DNA of 64,000 nt, from contig OU862928.1 in NCBI GenBank assembly GCA_917880885.1, positions 37,622,962 through 37,686,961 on the forward strand, read 5' to 3'. A program made the translations under genes and the position numbers. The notes below the pieces were generated by a model. It was not told the DNA's origin. It worked only from the letters and a program-made list of their open reading frames with translations, and searched no databases. Below, one piece after another: positions 32,181 to 43,113 of this stretch. Every line of letters begins with the position of its first letter. Within the stretch, counting starts at the first letter, position 1. Source of the DNA: Limnephilus marmoratus. Lineage: Eukaryota; Arthropoda; Insecta; Trichoptera; Limnephilidae.

Positions 32181-33367
32181 CAGTGATGCCCAACCTGTAG
32201 GCTAATTTCGCATACCAGTGGGCTATTTTACCCTTGGAATGTCAGCGAATCCGAAGCGGATTTTCTAGAAACTCACCACATGATTGTTATGTTATTTTGA
32301 ATCTTAAAAAATGCACCTAGTGTACTAAAATAAGATTTATTCGCTTGTAAAGGAAATAATGTATGTTATGAGGAAACTTGGTCCCGGAGAACTTCGAACA
32401 ATAGGTATTTTAACAAACAATTGCTGTTAGGGAACGTACCCATACTACGTGACCTCTTAAGGGGGGTGGTCTTCAAAATGTCACGCTTGATACAAATGAG
32501 CGGTGGTTTGCTTAGGATTTTGGTCACCGGGGGAGGGGTGGGGGGGGTTAAAAATTGCAAAAAATTGGTCACGTAGTATGGGTACGTTCCCTTACTGTCG
32601 CTCCCCCCCCTCCCGAATACTGAGCGAAAGGGACAACTGCACTACAGGCTGAAAAATACCTAAATAAAATCGTGAAAATCGAGGTTTTGTTTTCTCCATT
32701 TTTTCCTCCAAAACTGGACCGATTTTTAAGATTTTTTACAAACTCTATTAACAGAAAACACTTATTTCTGTACGTTTCGATTTTTTTTTTTTAAATACAT
32801 TGTCTAGTTTGTACGCTGAACGTTTGTTAAGAAGTAACTTATCAAAAAAAAAAAACATACCGATATGCTAGTGGTAGATATCTATATTATACATATTAAA
32901 AATATATATTTGCAGTGGTGTCAAAATCCAGAGAAATTGGGGAATACGTTTGTTTGGACAACGCGCCGTCCGGTTTCCCCTTAACACTATGTTTTAAAAA
33001 AGCAAAAAATACATACATAGGGTATTTTCTTCTAATACAGATGGTCAAAATTCGTAAAAATCGGTCCAGTTTTGGAGGAAAAAAATGGGGAATACGAAAA
33101 CTCGATTATGAAGATTTTATTTAGGTATTATCAGCCTAAGGTGCAGTTGTCCCTTTCGCTCAGTACTCGGGGGAGTAAGAGTGACAGTGATAGCAACAGT
33201 TTGGTAAAATACCTATTGTTCAAATTTCTCGGCAACCGGATTTCCTCTTAATGTTCCATTTTATAGGGGAACACGAAGAAATGTTGATTATATTAATCAC
33301 GGGGGTGGGGAAGCGTTTAAATTACTTTAAAATTTGATAATGGTCCCAAAAAGGTTGGGAGCCTCTG
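32181..33367. mobile_element. hAT-like element with long inverted arms, carrying MITE D
   Basis: The left end CAGTGATGCCCAACCTG and the inverted right end CAGAGGCTCCCAACCTT fit hAT termini. Arms at 32355-32429 plus 32592-32760 mirror 33035-33265 (ACAATAGGTATTTTA, GAGCGAAAGGGACAACTGCA). Flanking 8-mers no longer match well. The MITE at 32430-32591 interrupts the left arm. Confidence 0.5.
32430..32591. mobile_element. MITE D, copy 2
   Basis: GGGAACGTACCCATACTACG inverted ends, TTA on both sides (32427-32429 and 32592-32594), and G-runs in the centre. It has the opposite central orientation to copy 1. Confidence 0.9.
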
Positions 33368-34021
33368 GTTCAATTTCAATGAAGATTAAAATCTGGGGTA
33401 AGAGTGTTTCACCTACTTTTTACAGCAATGTTCAAAGTAAAGCATGACACACTTATATGTACAGGCGGATAAAGGACTAACTATTTGTAATAGCCAAGCT
33501 GAATTTGAACCAGACATTCATTTTAAACCTCTGGGAGGCCAGGCCATTTCACGAAAATTCACGAAATTTCACTAAAAAAGCACCACTTTGAATTTTGAAT
33601 TGAATGTTTTGTGGATTAATTTTGAGCTATCGTATATTTAATTAACTGAAACACGTTCCTAGAACAATAAACTATGTATCAAAACAACATTACTTGCGTT
33701 AATTACGTAAATTAATAGGTTTTATGATGTTTTAGTCGAGGAATACGCATCAATTTTGACAGCTAAAATTCGCGGCAAAAATGACATTTCTATGTCATAG
33801 ATAAAATCGTTATAAATATTCTGGGGTTGCAAGGTGAATGAAATTTTGACCCATCTTATGGTGTAATGTTGGCGCAAGCGATTCTGACCCTGTTCTTCAT
33901 ACAAATTCTGTACATAGAAGGGCCAGAATCGCAGACAAACATTTTTTGTTCGATATTTTTTCGAATTATTTTCTCGCGCATGCGCTCAATACGCGCGCGC
34001 CCGCACGTCTCCGGCCCATTA
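33368..34021. other. No recognisable feature
   Basis: AT-rich without defined repeats. Short overlapping frames near 33722-33904 are unrecognised. Confidence 0.4.
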
Positions 34022-34399
34022 GAGGTTTTAATGTGAATACCGCCCATCTGTCCGGAGCCAGTTGTACTATGACCAACATCCAATTATGGGATGTCGTACA
34101 GCTAAATGAAGTAGGGAGGGAAGGAGATGGGGAAGATGGGGCTATTCAGATCTGGTCACCAAACCAAAATTTCGACGCTTGGTGGTCTTTTACCGGGGCG
34201 ATTTTGATAGTATGTATCTCCCACTCTGGAACGTGCCGCAAATATACCTACTGTAGATATATTTTTACTAACTATGAATTAAATGTAAAACAGCATAAAT
34301 TAATTAGAATTTTTTTTATTAATTTTGAAGGGATTTGAAGCCGCGACCTCCGGATTCGTAGTCGAGAGCCTTACCTCTCGACCACGGAGGCTGTCAATA
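34022..34399 (-). mobile_element. SINE B, near-complete
   Basis: The minus strand starts with the tRNA-like head (GGTCGAGAGGTAAGGCTCTCG with B box GGTCGCGGCTTC, decayed), then TTCCAGAGTGGGAG, the AAATTTTGGTTTGGTGACCAGATC body and the GGGCGGTATTCACATTAAAA tail. The open frame 33946-34338 on the plus strand is incidental. Confidence 0.8.
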
Positions 34400-34411
34400 A
34401 ATCATTGATTG

Positions 34412-34655
34412 ACTAGCTGGGGTCACCGGCGTTGCTCGAACTTAATGATTTTTTTAAATCAGATGTAGACACTAATCTTCTTCTCATTTTTGTAGGACAA
34501 AAGTGTGCAAAATTTCATCAAATAAAACTGTAGATTTGTATAAAAACCAAATCCACGCCGCCCGTCACAACACACAAGACACTCTTCTTTATACAAATGG
34601 ATAGACAGAAGATTTCTCCGATTTCTACCCAGAAAGCAGGCAGCCTTTTATATTT
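34412..34655 (-). mobile_element. Repeat R fragment
   Basis: ACTAGCTGGGGTCACCGGCG at the left mirrors the CTAGT end. AACCAAATCCACGCCGCCCG matches 21600-21640. The rest is decayed. Confidence 0.5.
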
Positions 34656-35148
34656 TACAAGGTGTCTGGAAACTCGTAGTGCAAGCGGGAAACCGGTGAA
34701 ACTACATACATCACACAATTAAGAGGAAGCTACAAGCCAAAAATGTATTTATTCTAATTGTGCCTTATACAGCCACGAACATAGGTAATGGGCATAAAAA
34801 TCGCTTGGCAAAGGAGTCTAGAGGTCACGATTTAAAGCGCAAAAGCGGTTTTTATTTATTTTGAATGTAAGGCTATGTAAGCATAACGAGTAAGATTAAG
34901 AAAGGGACCCTCAGCTGGTTTGAAAGAGGCTAAAAAAAGCTTGAAAGCCGGGTCTACTTAAAATACACTGTTATTATCAACCCTCTAGCGATCGTATTAT
35001 TTTCAAATTTGACTTAAAAAAACCAAACTTTGATCTCGATTTACTCGAAAACGAAAGCTCAAATCAAAAAAAGTTATAAATCGACCGCCAATGTGATGTA
35101 AATTCTCCAGTTTTCTGCTTGTACACGAATTTCCTAACACAGTGTACA
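34656..35148. mobile_element. MITE S, copy 1, interrupted
   Basis: The left end GTGTCTGGAAACTCGTAGTG and the inverted right end GTGTTAGGAAATTCGTGTAC match the MITE at 52677-53058. GATTTGAGCTTTCGTTTTCG on the minus strand confirms the family. Repeat Q (34722-34868) and a LINE scrap (34869-34940, GTAAGATTAAGAAAGGGACC) interrupt it. Confidence 0.6.
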
Positions 35149-35379
35149 AATCAGTTTTCGTTCCCTAACAACCCACACATACTTATTAACTAATTATTTA
35201 TAATGGAAACGTATTTAACCGATGCAAGTATAATTTATTATGAATTATGATTTATCTCAATTACGTTTGATTAATTACTATAATTTTTTTTACCGAGGGT
35301 CAAAGCACTAAGAACTAACGATATCGAAGCGTAGAGATATAACGATCTTTAATTCACCATTTTCACGTCATACTGAATG

Positions 35380-35996
35380 CTGCAAAAATGAGATCCCTGA
35401 GGCGTATGTCTCTATTGATTTTATAAAAATACCTACTTCTATTTTCTGGATTTCGTAGGATTTGACTACTGGTCGTCTGAATGTCGGCAAAGATTCGTCA
35501 GGCGCTTTGTACCACTACTTTAAAGGGCATCTGCGTGGGACCGTGGATTTATCGTGTTTTATTGGAAACACCTGTGAATAAAATAAATATTTTATTGCTA
35601 CCACATTCTCCCGCATGCTAAATCTTATAAATGAATGTGTTTGTCTTTTTTTAGTGTCGCTATTTTCCGTTTCATAGAGTTTCAGATCACAACGGTGATA
35701 AAGAAGTTTTCACTTCAAAAAACGTTGAGATCTGGAAAGAATGCAGGGCTGATGTAAGCGTAATGCTTAAGACGTGTAGAACGTATGAAGTATGAACGAA
35801 GAAAGGAGTGCGAGAAGAATATTTGACGTTGAAGTGAATGTTGAACAAGTAGGGGACGCCCGAGAGAGACATGGCACGATCAAGTGGTTAGGTTGTGTGA
35901 CATCGGGGTATGGAACTCATCGATAGAGGATGAAAGTAAAATTTACTTTCGTATACCGTATAAATGAGATCCCTGAGGTGTGTGTTAAATCCATGT
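35380..35996 (+). pseudogene. LINE scraps and repeat F fragment
   Basis: ATGAGATCCCTGAGGCGTATG (35387), AGGGCTGATGTAAGCGTAATG (35746) and GAGAGACATGGCACGATCAAG (35861) are plus-strand pieces of the LINE family whose minus-strand copy is at 12350-12745. Repeat F sequence lies between them (35605-35720). No continuous frame remains. Confidence 0.5.
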
Positions 35997-36003
35997 ATTG
36001 CGA

Positions 36004-36345
36004 TTTTTTTATATGAGCTCCACACAGGAGGCCTTGAGGAAAATAATTTCCCTCAGAGCCTATGTCATCTTTGGGGATGCTGAGTGGAGGGTTTTTTTAA
36101 AGGAAAGGAAGGAGAGGAGAGTTCTGGGAAGGAAAAGGGTTTAAGGGGTGGGTAGGAATCTGGGGTTCAGTATGTCCTGGTCATCCGCCTCCAAGACCTA
36201 GACAAACCTCACCCCATGAACCCGGGCAACCCTGCTAAATTACCAAACGCAGCGAACCACTTGGGGTGACCTGTGGTAGAGGTGTTGGTTATCCAATAAA
36301 GGTTCCCGGGGCGGCGGTACCCATTCCCGCCTCCCAAATTGAAAA
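36004..36345 (-). mobile_element. SINE A, short form, complete with target duplication
   Basis: ATTGCGA flanks both sides (35997-36003 and 36346-36352). The plus-strand T-run at 36004-36010 is the A-tail, so the unit is a retroposon read on the minus strand. It has the 3' hairpin and lacks the long-form centre. Confidence 0.85.
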
Positions 36346-36465
36346 ATTGCGAATGTCGAGATTCGAAAATACCATTGACGTACCTATTATATTGATCGAA
36401 GGAAAATACAGATTTTATTCCAACTTTTTTTAGATACGTCACATATACATATAGTTAAATTTTGT

Positions 36466-36660
36466 CACACGAGAACTGGTTGTTTCTACGACTCGGTCTT
36501 GAGTTCAACAGCTTGGATGTGGAATAATTTGCCAGCATCTGTGTTTCATCTCTTCTACAACACGGGTCTCTTCAAGATCCAGGTTCATGCCTTCCTTTAC
36601 ACAAAAAGACCCTCCACACAGCATCCTCAAAGATGACAAAAGCCCCGATGATAATAATAA
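36466..36660 (+). pseudogene. LINE C-terminus whose 3' end shares the SINE A tail
   Basis: The plus frame reads RTGCFYDSVLSSTAW then MWNNLPASVFHLFYNTGLFK, the typical end of a LINE polyprotein (WN.LPASVF...). Directly after it, CCCTCCACACAGCATCC and CAAAGATGACA reproduce the 3' region of SINE A, followed by an (ATA)n tail. This suggests it is the partner LINE of SINE A. Confidence 0.65.
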
Positions 36661-36675
36661 TAAATAATAGTATGG

Positions 36676-37060
36676 GTATTTGAAATGAGGTACTTGAGAG
36701 GAGTGGCAAGGGTTACGAAATGGGATCATATAAGAAACTCGACGATCCGAGATGATCTAAACATTGAACCACTGCTACTCTTCATAGATAAATCACAACT
36801 GAGGTGGCTTGGGTATGTACTAAGAATGTCTGATGACCGAATTCCGAGGAAGATACTGAGTGCGATTCCAGAGGGTAGACGTCCAGTGGGCCGCCCCAGA
36901 CACAGTTGGGCGAGGCAGCTCCAGAAACTGTGTGAGGAGAGGATGGGTCGACCATGGACAGAGGCCGAACAATCAGCATAAGACAGGGACGAATGGAGGA
37001 GCCTTTTCGATGCAATGGATCCCCGACCCGAATAGGACAAGGGGAAGAAGATGATAATGA
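36676..37060 (+). pseudogene. RTE-type LINE C-terminal fragment
   Basis: The plus frame reads RYLRGVARVTKWDHIRNSTI, then SQLRWLGYVLRMSDDRIPRK, RRPVGRPRHSW and DRDEWRSLFDAMDP. These are hallmark C-terminal residues of RTE-clade reverse transcriptases after the catalytic domain. There is one in-frame stop before the last block. A GATGATAATGATGATG tail follows. Confidence 0.85.
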
Positions 37061-37487
37061 TGATGTGTATTTGAATATAATTTTCAACCACACTAAAGCG
37101 TTTTTTCGTTGGTTCAATCTAGCAAAGTGAAATTTCTATTGTAATGTAAAAAAAATTGAATTAATTAAAAACAATTAAATTCATATCATAAAACCAAGGT
37201 CTTTTTTATGGAATGTTCAGTACAAAGCAGACATGTTAAATATATCTAATATACTTGTCTCACGAGTGAGTAGGTACGCATTAAACATTATTTAATGATA
37301 ATATTTGTATAATTCGTCTATTATCCAACAATTATATGTATATATATGTAAAATAGATACTTTATAATTAAAACATCGTGAGCTACTTATAATACTGGTG
37401 TGAAATGCGAATGTAGGTAGTCTATAGAGATTATAAACACGTGGTGTTGTTTTTTTTGTTTTGAAGCCGAGTTACAAAGAATTTCAA
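37061..37487. other. No recognisable feature
   Basis: AT-rich sequence with no gene. Confidence 0.5.
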
Positions 37488-37943
37488 TCTAATATATAAA
37501 ATTCTCGTGTCACGGTGTTTGTTACCATACTCCTCCGAAACGGCTGGACCAATTTTGATGAAATTTTGTGTGCTTATCTGGTAGGTCTGAGAATCGACCA
37601 ACATCTATTTTTCATATCCCTAAAAGTAAAGGGTGTTCCACTCCGAAGAAAATTATTTTCCCCATACATTTTGTATGGAACGAATTCTCCTATTTTGAAA
37701 GAACTGCAGCAATATTGTAAGGGGTATAATATTGAACTGTGAACCGGGGGAGGGGGGAGGGGGTAGGGGGGAAAGGAACTCAGGAAGAGGAGAGGGAACG
37801 CGAGAGGGGAAAGGATACGCAGGGAGAAACAATTTAGATCAAGGTATGGTATACGCAGGGAGAAACAATTTAGATCAATTCAGCTAATAAGTTGACAACA
37901 GTTTTTGATTCTGAGGCGGTACGAAGTTCGCCGGATCAGCTAG
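37488..37943 (+). mobile_element. Non-autonomous Helitron
   Basis: It starts TCTAATATATAAAATTCTCG and ends GCGGTACGAAGTTCGCC, then GGATCAGCTAG, so 5' TC and 3' CTAG with a hairpin (GGCG...CGCC) just before the end. It lies between A and T with no duplication, as Helitrons do. GGCTGGACCAATTTTGATG is common to insect Helitrons of this type. A purine-rich tract and a duplicated CGCAGGGAGAAACAATTTAG are internal. The 75-codon frame at 37515 is incidental. Confidence 0.75.
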
Positions 37944-38149
37944 TATTATTATAATATTTCAATACAATAAAGTTTGTAAAACTCATTGAAAATGTACTGT
38001 ATCAAAGTTTATTAAATACAATATTACCTACTTAATGTAAGCACGTAAGACGGGTTCAAAAATATACAAGGAAGTGTTTTTAATCAACTAACTTTGATTA
38101 TTGTTTGTTAAGTCAAACGTTTAACAAATTAATGCCCGGCTTCCGGCAT
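37944..38149. other. No recognisable feature
   Basis: Short AT-rich interval without gene or repeat match. Confidence 0.4.
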
Positions 38150-38352
38150 TTCTACCGATTTATTAAATATTTTCATTACACATTTAAGTTTGAAAATTCT
38201 TTAAAAAATATATATTATTTTTGAAGACAGTATATATAGGTAGGTACATTCCCCACGCAGAAACGGCAATTATAAAATTCCCTGGATAGAAAAAAAAAAC
38301 GCAAAGTAAGCTCCGAAAATTATTATAAACAGGTTCTTCAGTTATTTTTTAA
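38150..38352. repeat. Dispersed repeat P, copy 2
   Basis: It aligns with 8611-8806. It contains an inserted TAGGTAGGTACATTCC. Confidence 0.5.
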
Positions 38353-39127
38353 AGAGAACCAAAGTGAGGACGAACATCTACAGCTCAAACTGCTGACTAA
38401 TATCTATGAGAACCAAAGTGAGGACGAATATCTACAGCTCAAACTGCTGACTAATATCTATGAGAACCAAAGTGTGGACGAATATCTACAGCACTGGCAG
38501 AGGTTGGATTTGCAATTATGTATAGCGTATTAGAATAACGTAATATTGCGTATGCAGTTTAAAAAATATGTAATTTATGTATGTATGTACGTAAAAATCA
38601 CTAATATCGGACACATTTAGCTGATTATTAAGGATTTGGGTTTTTGTTTTAACAGCTTTCTTTATTTCGAGTGCTTCTAAATTATTTAGTCTGTTACCAT
38701 GACCATTCCTATGTCAGTTAGATTAGGTAAGGTTGTGGTGCCGTGTATTTTGAAATAAATAAATATCTTTGTATTATGACCTCCATGTTTGTTCAATAAA
38801 TTATTGTCCTCGTAAACAGCAAAATACGTAATATTATACAAAAATTTCATGTACGTACTTAAAACGTTTAAGCCTTTACGTAATTAGGAATTACGTAATT
38901 GAAGTAATTTATGCTTTTCCGTAGAACCTCTTGCTCAGCTGCCCTCTGTAGATATTAGTCCAACCTACGCTCCATAGATATTCGTCACCACTGGGACCGT
39001 CATAGATATTCGTCCGACCTTAGCTCTGTAGATATTAGTCCACACTCTGAAGTTCATAGATATTAGTCCAACATATGAGCTGTAGATATTCGTCCGACAT
39101 ACAGGCTGTAGATATCAGTATCTGGAG
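38353..39127 (-). mobile_element. Iteron element X, copy C, with an internal insertion
   Basis: The right end (GTATCTGGAGTCC) equals the ACTCCAGATAC end of copies A and B. GACGAATATCTACAG and GACTAATATCTATGA iterons fill both sides. About 300 bp (roughly 38630-38930) absent from A and B interrupts it. The other terminus is missing at 38353. Confidence 0.65.
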
Positions 39128-39791
39128 TCCTTACGACGCCCCCGACTGCGTACCTAGATAAACTAAGATAACCCAAAGCCGTTTTACCCAAGGAGTCTGG
39201 TTACACTTGCTCGCAAGTGGTGTCAACCTATACGGAATATTTAGTAGGTTTAGAATTTCACGTGTAATTCTATACAATATATTATAAAACAACTAGGTGT
39301 CTAATTGTAACACAACCCGTTTCAGTCCGAGTGCGGTTGCAGCATACATAGCTAAAGTATCTATAGGTACTCTTTAAAAACGAATGTTCATAATAATAAC
39401 AAGAGTTGACATAATGTTAATTGTATTTTTTAATTCCGAGGAATTATTCAGAAAAATCAAACAAATTTCCGAATTTATTTCCAGCACGCATTCACATACT
39501 TATTTCTGCCGGCGACTAAAGGATGAACTTACAGTTGAACTTGCAGTCGGATAAAGGAGAAACGAACGAACAAAGTTTTTATTTTCGAAGGGGGTTTCCT
39601 AAATTTAAGAAAAAACGGAAACGCGAACAATTTCTAAAAGTATGATTTATATCGACCAAGAACCTAGGTACCTACTTCAGGTTCTTAGTTTTTTTTCTGT
39701 TTTATTTAACATACGAAAGATTCATAATTTGGGTTTACTTTATTCTTCTTCGTGTGCCCTACAGGTACCGCCGACGTTGGCAATCACTCCG
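39128..39791. other. No recognisable gene
   Basis: AT-rich single-copy-looking sequence. It contains GGTACCTACTTCAGG-type words common in the region. Confidence 0.4.
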
Positions 39792-39799
39792 GTACCTAC

Positions 39800-40931
39800 T
39801 AGGGAATGCAATCTCGACTCGAAGTCGAGATCGCAAATTCGAGATCTCGCAAGATTGGAAATTACAATCCGCGAGATCTCGGAATTTTCGTGATCTCGTT
39901 AAGTAATTAAAAGAAAATATTTTTTGAAAGAAAACAAAAACCTTTATTCTTTAATATTAGTTGTTAAATAATTAACAGTTTTTTGAAAACATATAGCTTA
40001 AGATGAATATATACGTGAAATCCTATTTAGATAGTATTTTGATTAATCTTTACGACGAATCGGCTTACAGTATGAACATCAAAAAATATGCTACGGATAA
40101 ATCGAAGCTTTTACTAGCTTTTCTGTGTATTGGAATTACAATAAAATTATTATTTACGTAACAAAAAATATAACAGTACACCACCAAAAAAAAATGTTTT
40201 TTCATGACTTAACTATGAAGTAATACAAGAAACAATTTTTAAAATATACCCTTTTATGGCTAAGAGTATTTTTAAGGTTTTCTATGTTCTAACTTTTTTT
40301 CGTTCTTATAAAATTATGCACAAAATAAATAAAAATCACTTTTTCGCTTATAGTCTCGTGCAAAAAGACGCTCGATTTTAAAATTTTGCAGGCATGAGAT
40401 TCGAAATATTTCTAGCGTTTATATTCCTCTTAAGGAGATTAGAAAGTAATTACGGGTGATTTTGAAAGTAACTTCTTAAAAAACAAAGTGTATTAAGGGT
40501 GCTATCTGCTAAACGGCATCTAATGACATTTTAAGGTATTAACAACATAAACAATAAAAAATGCATAATTTAAAAGTAATGACCATAACTGCACAACTAA
40601 AACAACAAATGGCTGCCTGCACGCACGCAAGTATCTCTTTCTCACTCACTCGACACAGTTTTATATTATCTGTCCCGCTTTTCATCCGTCGCTAATATTC
40701 GTAAATAGTCGAGATAGTTTTATTTCTTCGATCGACACTCCCGCCCGACCGTCAGTCAGTCAGCGCACCACTTGCGCCCTGAGTGGACGTGTGTAGCGTC
40801 GCTGACTACTGCCGCCCAATCCCGTTGATCTCGAACGGGATCTCGTCATATTATGCTTCGGGATTGATCCCGAAAAATGTCACGAGATCTCGCAAGATCG
40901 AGATCCCGCGAGATCGGGATTGCATTCCCTA
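39800..40931. mobile_element. hAT-like element with GAGATCTCG repeats
   Basis: The ends are TAGGGAATGCAATCTCGA and, inverted, TAGGGAATGCAATCCCGA. GTACCTAC (39792-39799 and 40932-40939) is a perfect 8-bp duplication. The palindromic CGAGATCTCG recurs in both subterminal regions. The centre has no long ORF. Confidence 0.85.
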
Positions 40932-40954
40932 GTACCTACCTAACTAAATGTATC

Positions 40955-41290
40955 TCTATACTGCGCTGCCCGGAATAGCTCCTCCATACTTCTAATACCG
41001 GTCCACTCGCGTACATTTCGCAGCCAAGACATGGACAATTTGTCTCCTACCAGGCCCTCGGCGACCATCTATGTTGCCTTTCAAATATTAATTGGAGCAA
41101 GTGAAATTTCTCCCCTCGAAGCAGGTATGTGGTAAGTTTGTGACCCAGATATGAAATTTTCCTGACTTTTATTAATGTAAGCCGTTCTCTATCTGCTCTA
41201 GCCCGCCTGGGAATTTCTGTGTTGGTGATCATGTCGTTCCATGGGACGGTAAATATTCCACCAACCGCCACTTTTATTAGGCACAAATTT
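40955..41290 (-). pseudogene. LINE C-terminal fragment
   Basis: The minus strand reads RADRERLTLIKVRKISYLGH, then RGEKFHLLQLIFE, and after a frame change LSMSWLRNVREWTGIRSMEE and LFRAA. This is the conserved post-polymerase block (YLGH...EKY.LLQLI...GRR..GRR..SWL.N.R.W) of a common insect non-LTR family. Confidence 0.8.
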
Positions 41291-41369
41291 TGAAAAATTA
41301 CATTACAATTCAACTAATTTACCACAAGAAACAACTAGGTAGGTGAGATAAGTTTTAAGATTTTCACGG

Positions 41370-41445
41370 CCAAAAGCATTTTCGTTGTTTGTTTTGAGGT
41401 AGCGCAACACGGCATAACACCCCAAAAACAAACAACGAAAACTAG
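41370..41445. repeat. Perfect hairpin
   Basis: TTTTCGTTGTTTGTTTT near 41380 is followed 40 bp later by AAAACAAACAACGAAAA, giving a stem of ~18 bp. No other copy seen. Confidence 0.6.
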
Positions 41446-41798
41446 GTAGGTACCTAATTACGTTTGGATAGATGGTAAACAAAAAAATTAAAATTCCATT
41501 TTTATTCAAAGTTCAAAATTACCCGTATAAAAGGTTTCTTTGCAGCCATTTTTCTTTATTTTGTTTAAGTTTTGTTCAAATTTAAATACGTATGAATTAC
41601 CTACCTATGAATACGTATTAATTATGAATTAACCCAAACTAAGAACCTAAAAACGTATTTGGTGCATGTAAATAGTTGTTTCTTGTAGTAATTATTGAAA
41701 CGAAGTGTAATTTCCAAAATCTGTGCCTAAAAGTGCGGCGGTTAGGTACCTAGGTTATTAGGGAAAAATTTTGTTTTTCAAACCAAAAAAGTTTCTTA

Positions 41799-42258
41799 AG
41801 CGGGCCACAGACCTTCAGTTTTAACTGTACAGTTAAATCGTAGGTCCATACAGCCTACACACATTCAATTAAAACTGCGAGATCTTTCAGTTTTTATCAA
41901 CAATGGCCTCCATAGACGACCCTTTAGCCGTTACAGGGCTAAAGATGTATTAAAAGAAACTGGTTATTTTAAATGAAAAATAAAAGAGAAATTAAAATTA
42001 AATTAATTATTTGTATTAAAAGAGAAATTTGTATTAATTTAATGAGTGTATTAAAAGAAACTGCGACAAAACTGACTAAACTGTACAGTTTTTGGCTACA
42101 CACTGTCAGTTTTAACTGTACAGTTTTATCTATTCGTATTTTGATTAGATCTCAGTTAAACTGTACAGTTCAACTTTTGTCCTACACACCTAACGATTTA
42201 TCTGTACAGTTCGACTGTACAGTTAAACTGTACAGTTAAAACTGAAGGTCTGTAGCCC
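41799..42258. mobile_element. MITE made of AACTGTACAGTT palindromes
   Basis: GCGGGCCACAGACCTTCAG and its mirror CTGAAGGTCTGTAGCCCGC form the ends, extended inward by TTTTAACTGTACAGTTAA. The 12-bp palindrome AACTGTACAGTT or its core recurs about seven times. No transposase. The target duplication is unclear. The 88-codon frame at 41973 is a by-product. Confidence 0.75.
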
Positions 42259-42395
42259 GCATTCGGGAATACCTACTAATTACTAAACATGGCTTACCTA
42301 AATTATCCGTATATTTTATTTACACTAACAAATAGGTCATCACAGAAACTTTATCCTCATTGTTTTTTTAATTTAAGTAAAAAATAAATATCGGT

Positions 42396-42731
42396 AAATT
42401 TTTACAAATCCGGGACCAGCTTCTAGCGGGCTTGTGTATGTTATCTTTACTTTAAAAAACAGCCTATGTTTTTGAATGGTTTGTTTGGCAAAGCAGGGTT
42501 TGTCTAGCGGGATTGTGTATGTTATGTTTATTCAACTTCTGCAAAGTGTTTTTTCGTGAAAAAGTGCATATTTACCGCTGTAATTTACAACAAGAAATTA
42601 ACGATAATATACATTTTTTTCAATTTCCGCTCACGAAATTAATTACATCTAATTATTACCTACCTATCTACTGGGGTAAAAATTTTTTTTTTTTAGTGTA
42701 AAATGAGCTGGTCCCGGTTTTGTAAAAAAAT
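42396..42731. mobile_element. Small TIR element
   Basis: TTTTACAAATCCGGGACCAG and its mirror CTGGTCCCGGTTTTGTAAAA bound 336 bp. Internally CTTCTAGCGGGCTTGTGTATG is repeated as GTCTAGCGGGATTGTGTATG. Target duplication not resolved. Confidence 0.55.
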
Positions 42732-43056
42732 AATGAAATATCTTACTTCCGAAGCACGTCCACAACCTACCTATTTATTTTGAGAGCTGATATTTCATCA
42801 TTGCAATCAACAACAGACAGACATGTTTCCATGTGATTATGGTTTATTAACAAATAACAAAACATGTGGTAAATATAAAATACATACGCATGGTCAATTC
42901 GAAGTACCTACCTACGTATTCGTTGGCTTGATAAAAACCTTGATTATTATGATATTGTATTATGATATTTTTTGCGGTCATTCTTAGGAAACCAAGGGAA
43001 AAAAGCGTGACGTGTAGGATAATTTCTGAAAATAAAACACGAAAACATACTCTTAC

Positions 43057-43113
43057 ATTATCACAAGCACTGATATCCAAGATGATGAAATCTTCCTCCT
43101 TTGTCTGCCTCAT
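43057..43113 (-). CDS. Possible first coding exon of an unrecognised gene
   Basis: On the minus strand, CAAAATGAGGCAG gives a start with reasonable context. It is followed by 19 codons (MRQTKEEDFIILDISACDN) ending exactly at GTAAGAG, a good donor. Composition differs from its AT-rich surroundings. I do not recognise the peptide and have no second exon, so this is a weak call. Confidence 0.2.

Noticed and set aside
33946..34338. 130-codon plus-strand ORF
   Set aside because: It lies over a minus-strand SINE B copy and has no protein-family features.
36726..37117. Minus-strand ORFs of 121 and 111 codons
   Set aside because: Antisense shadows of the plus-strand RTE fragment with RWLGYVLRM and GRPRHSW motifs.
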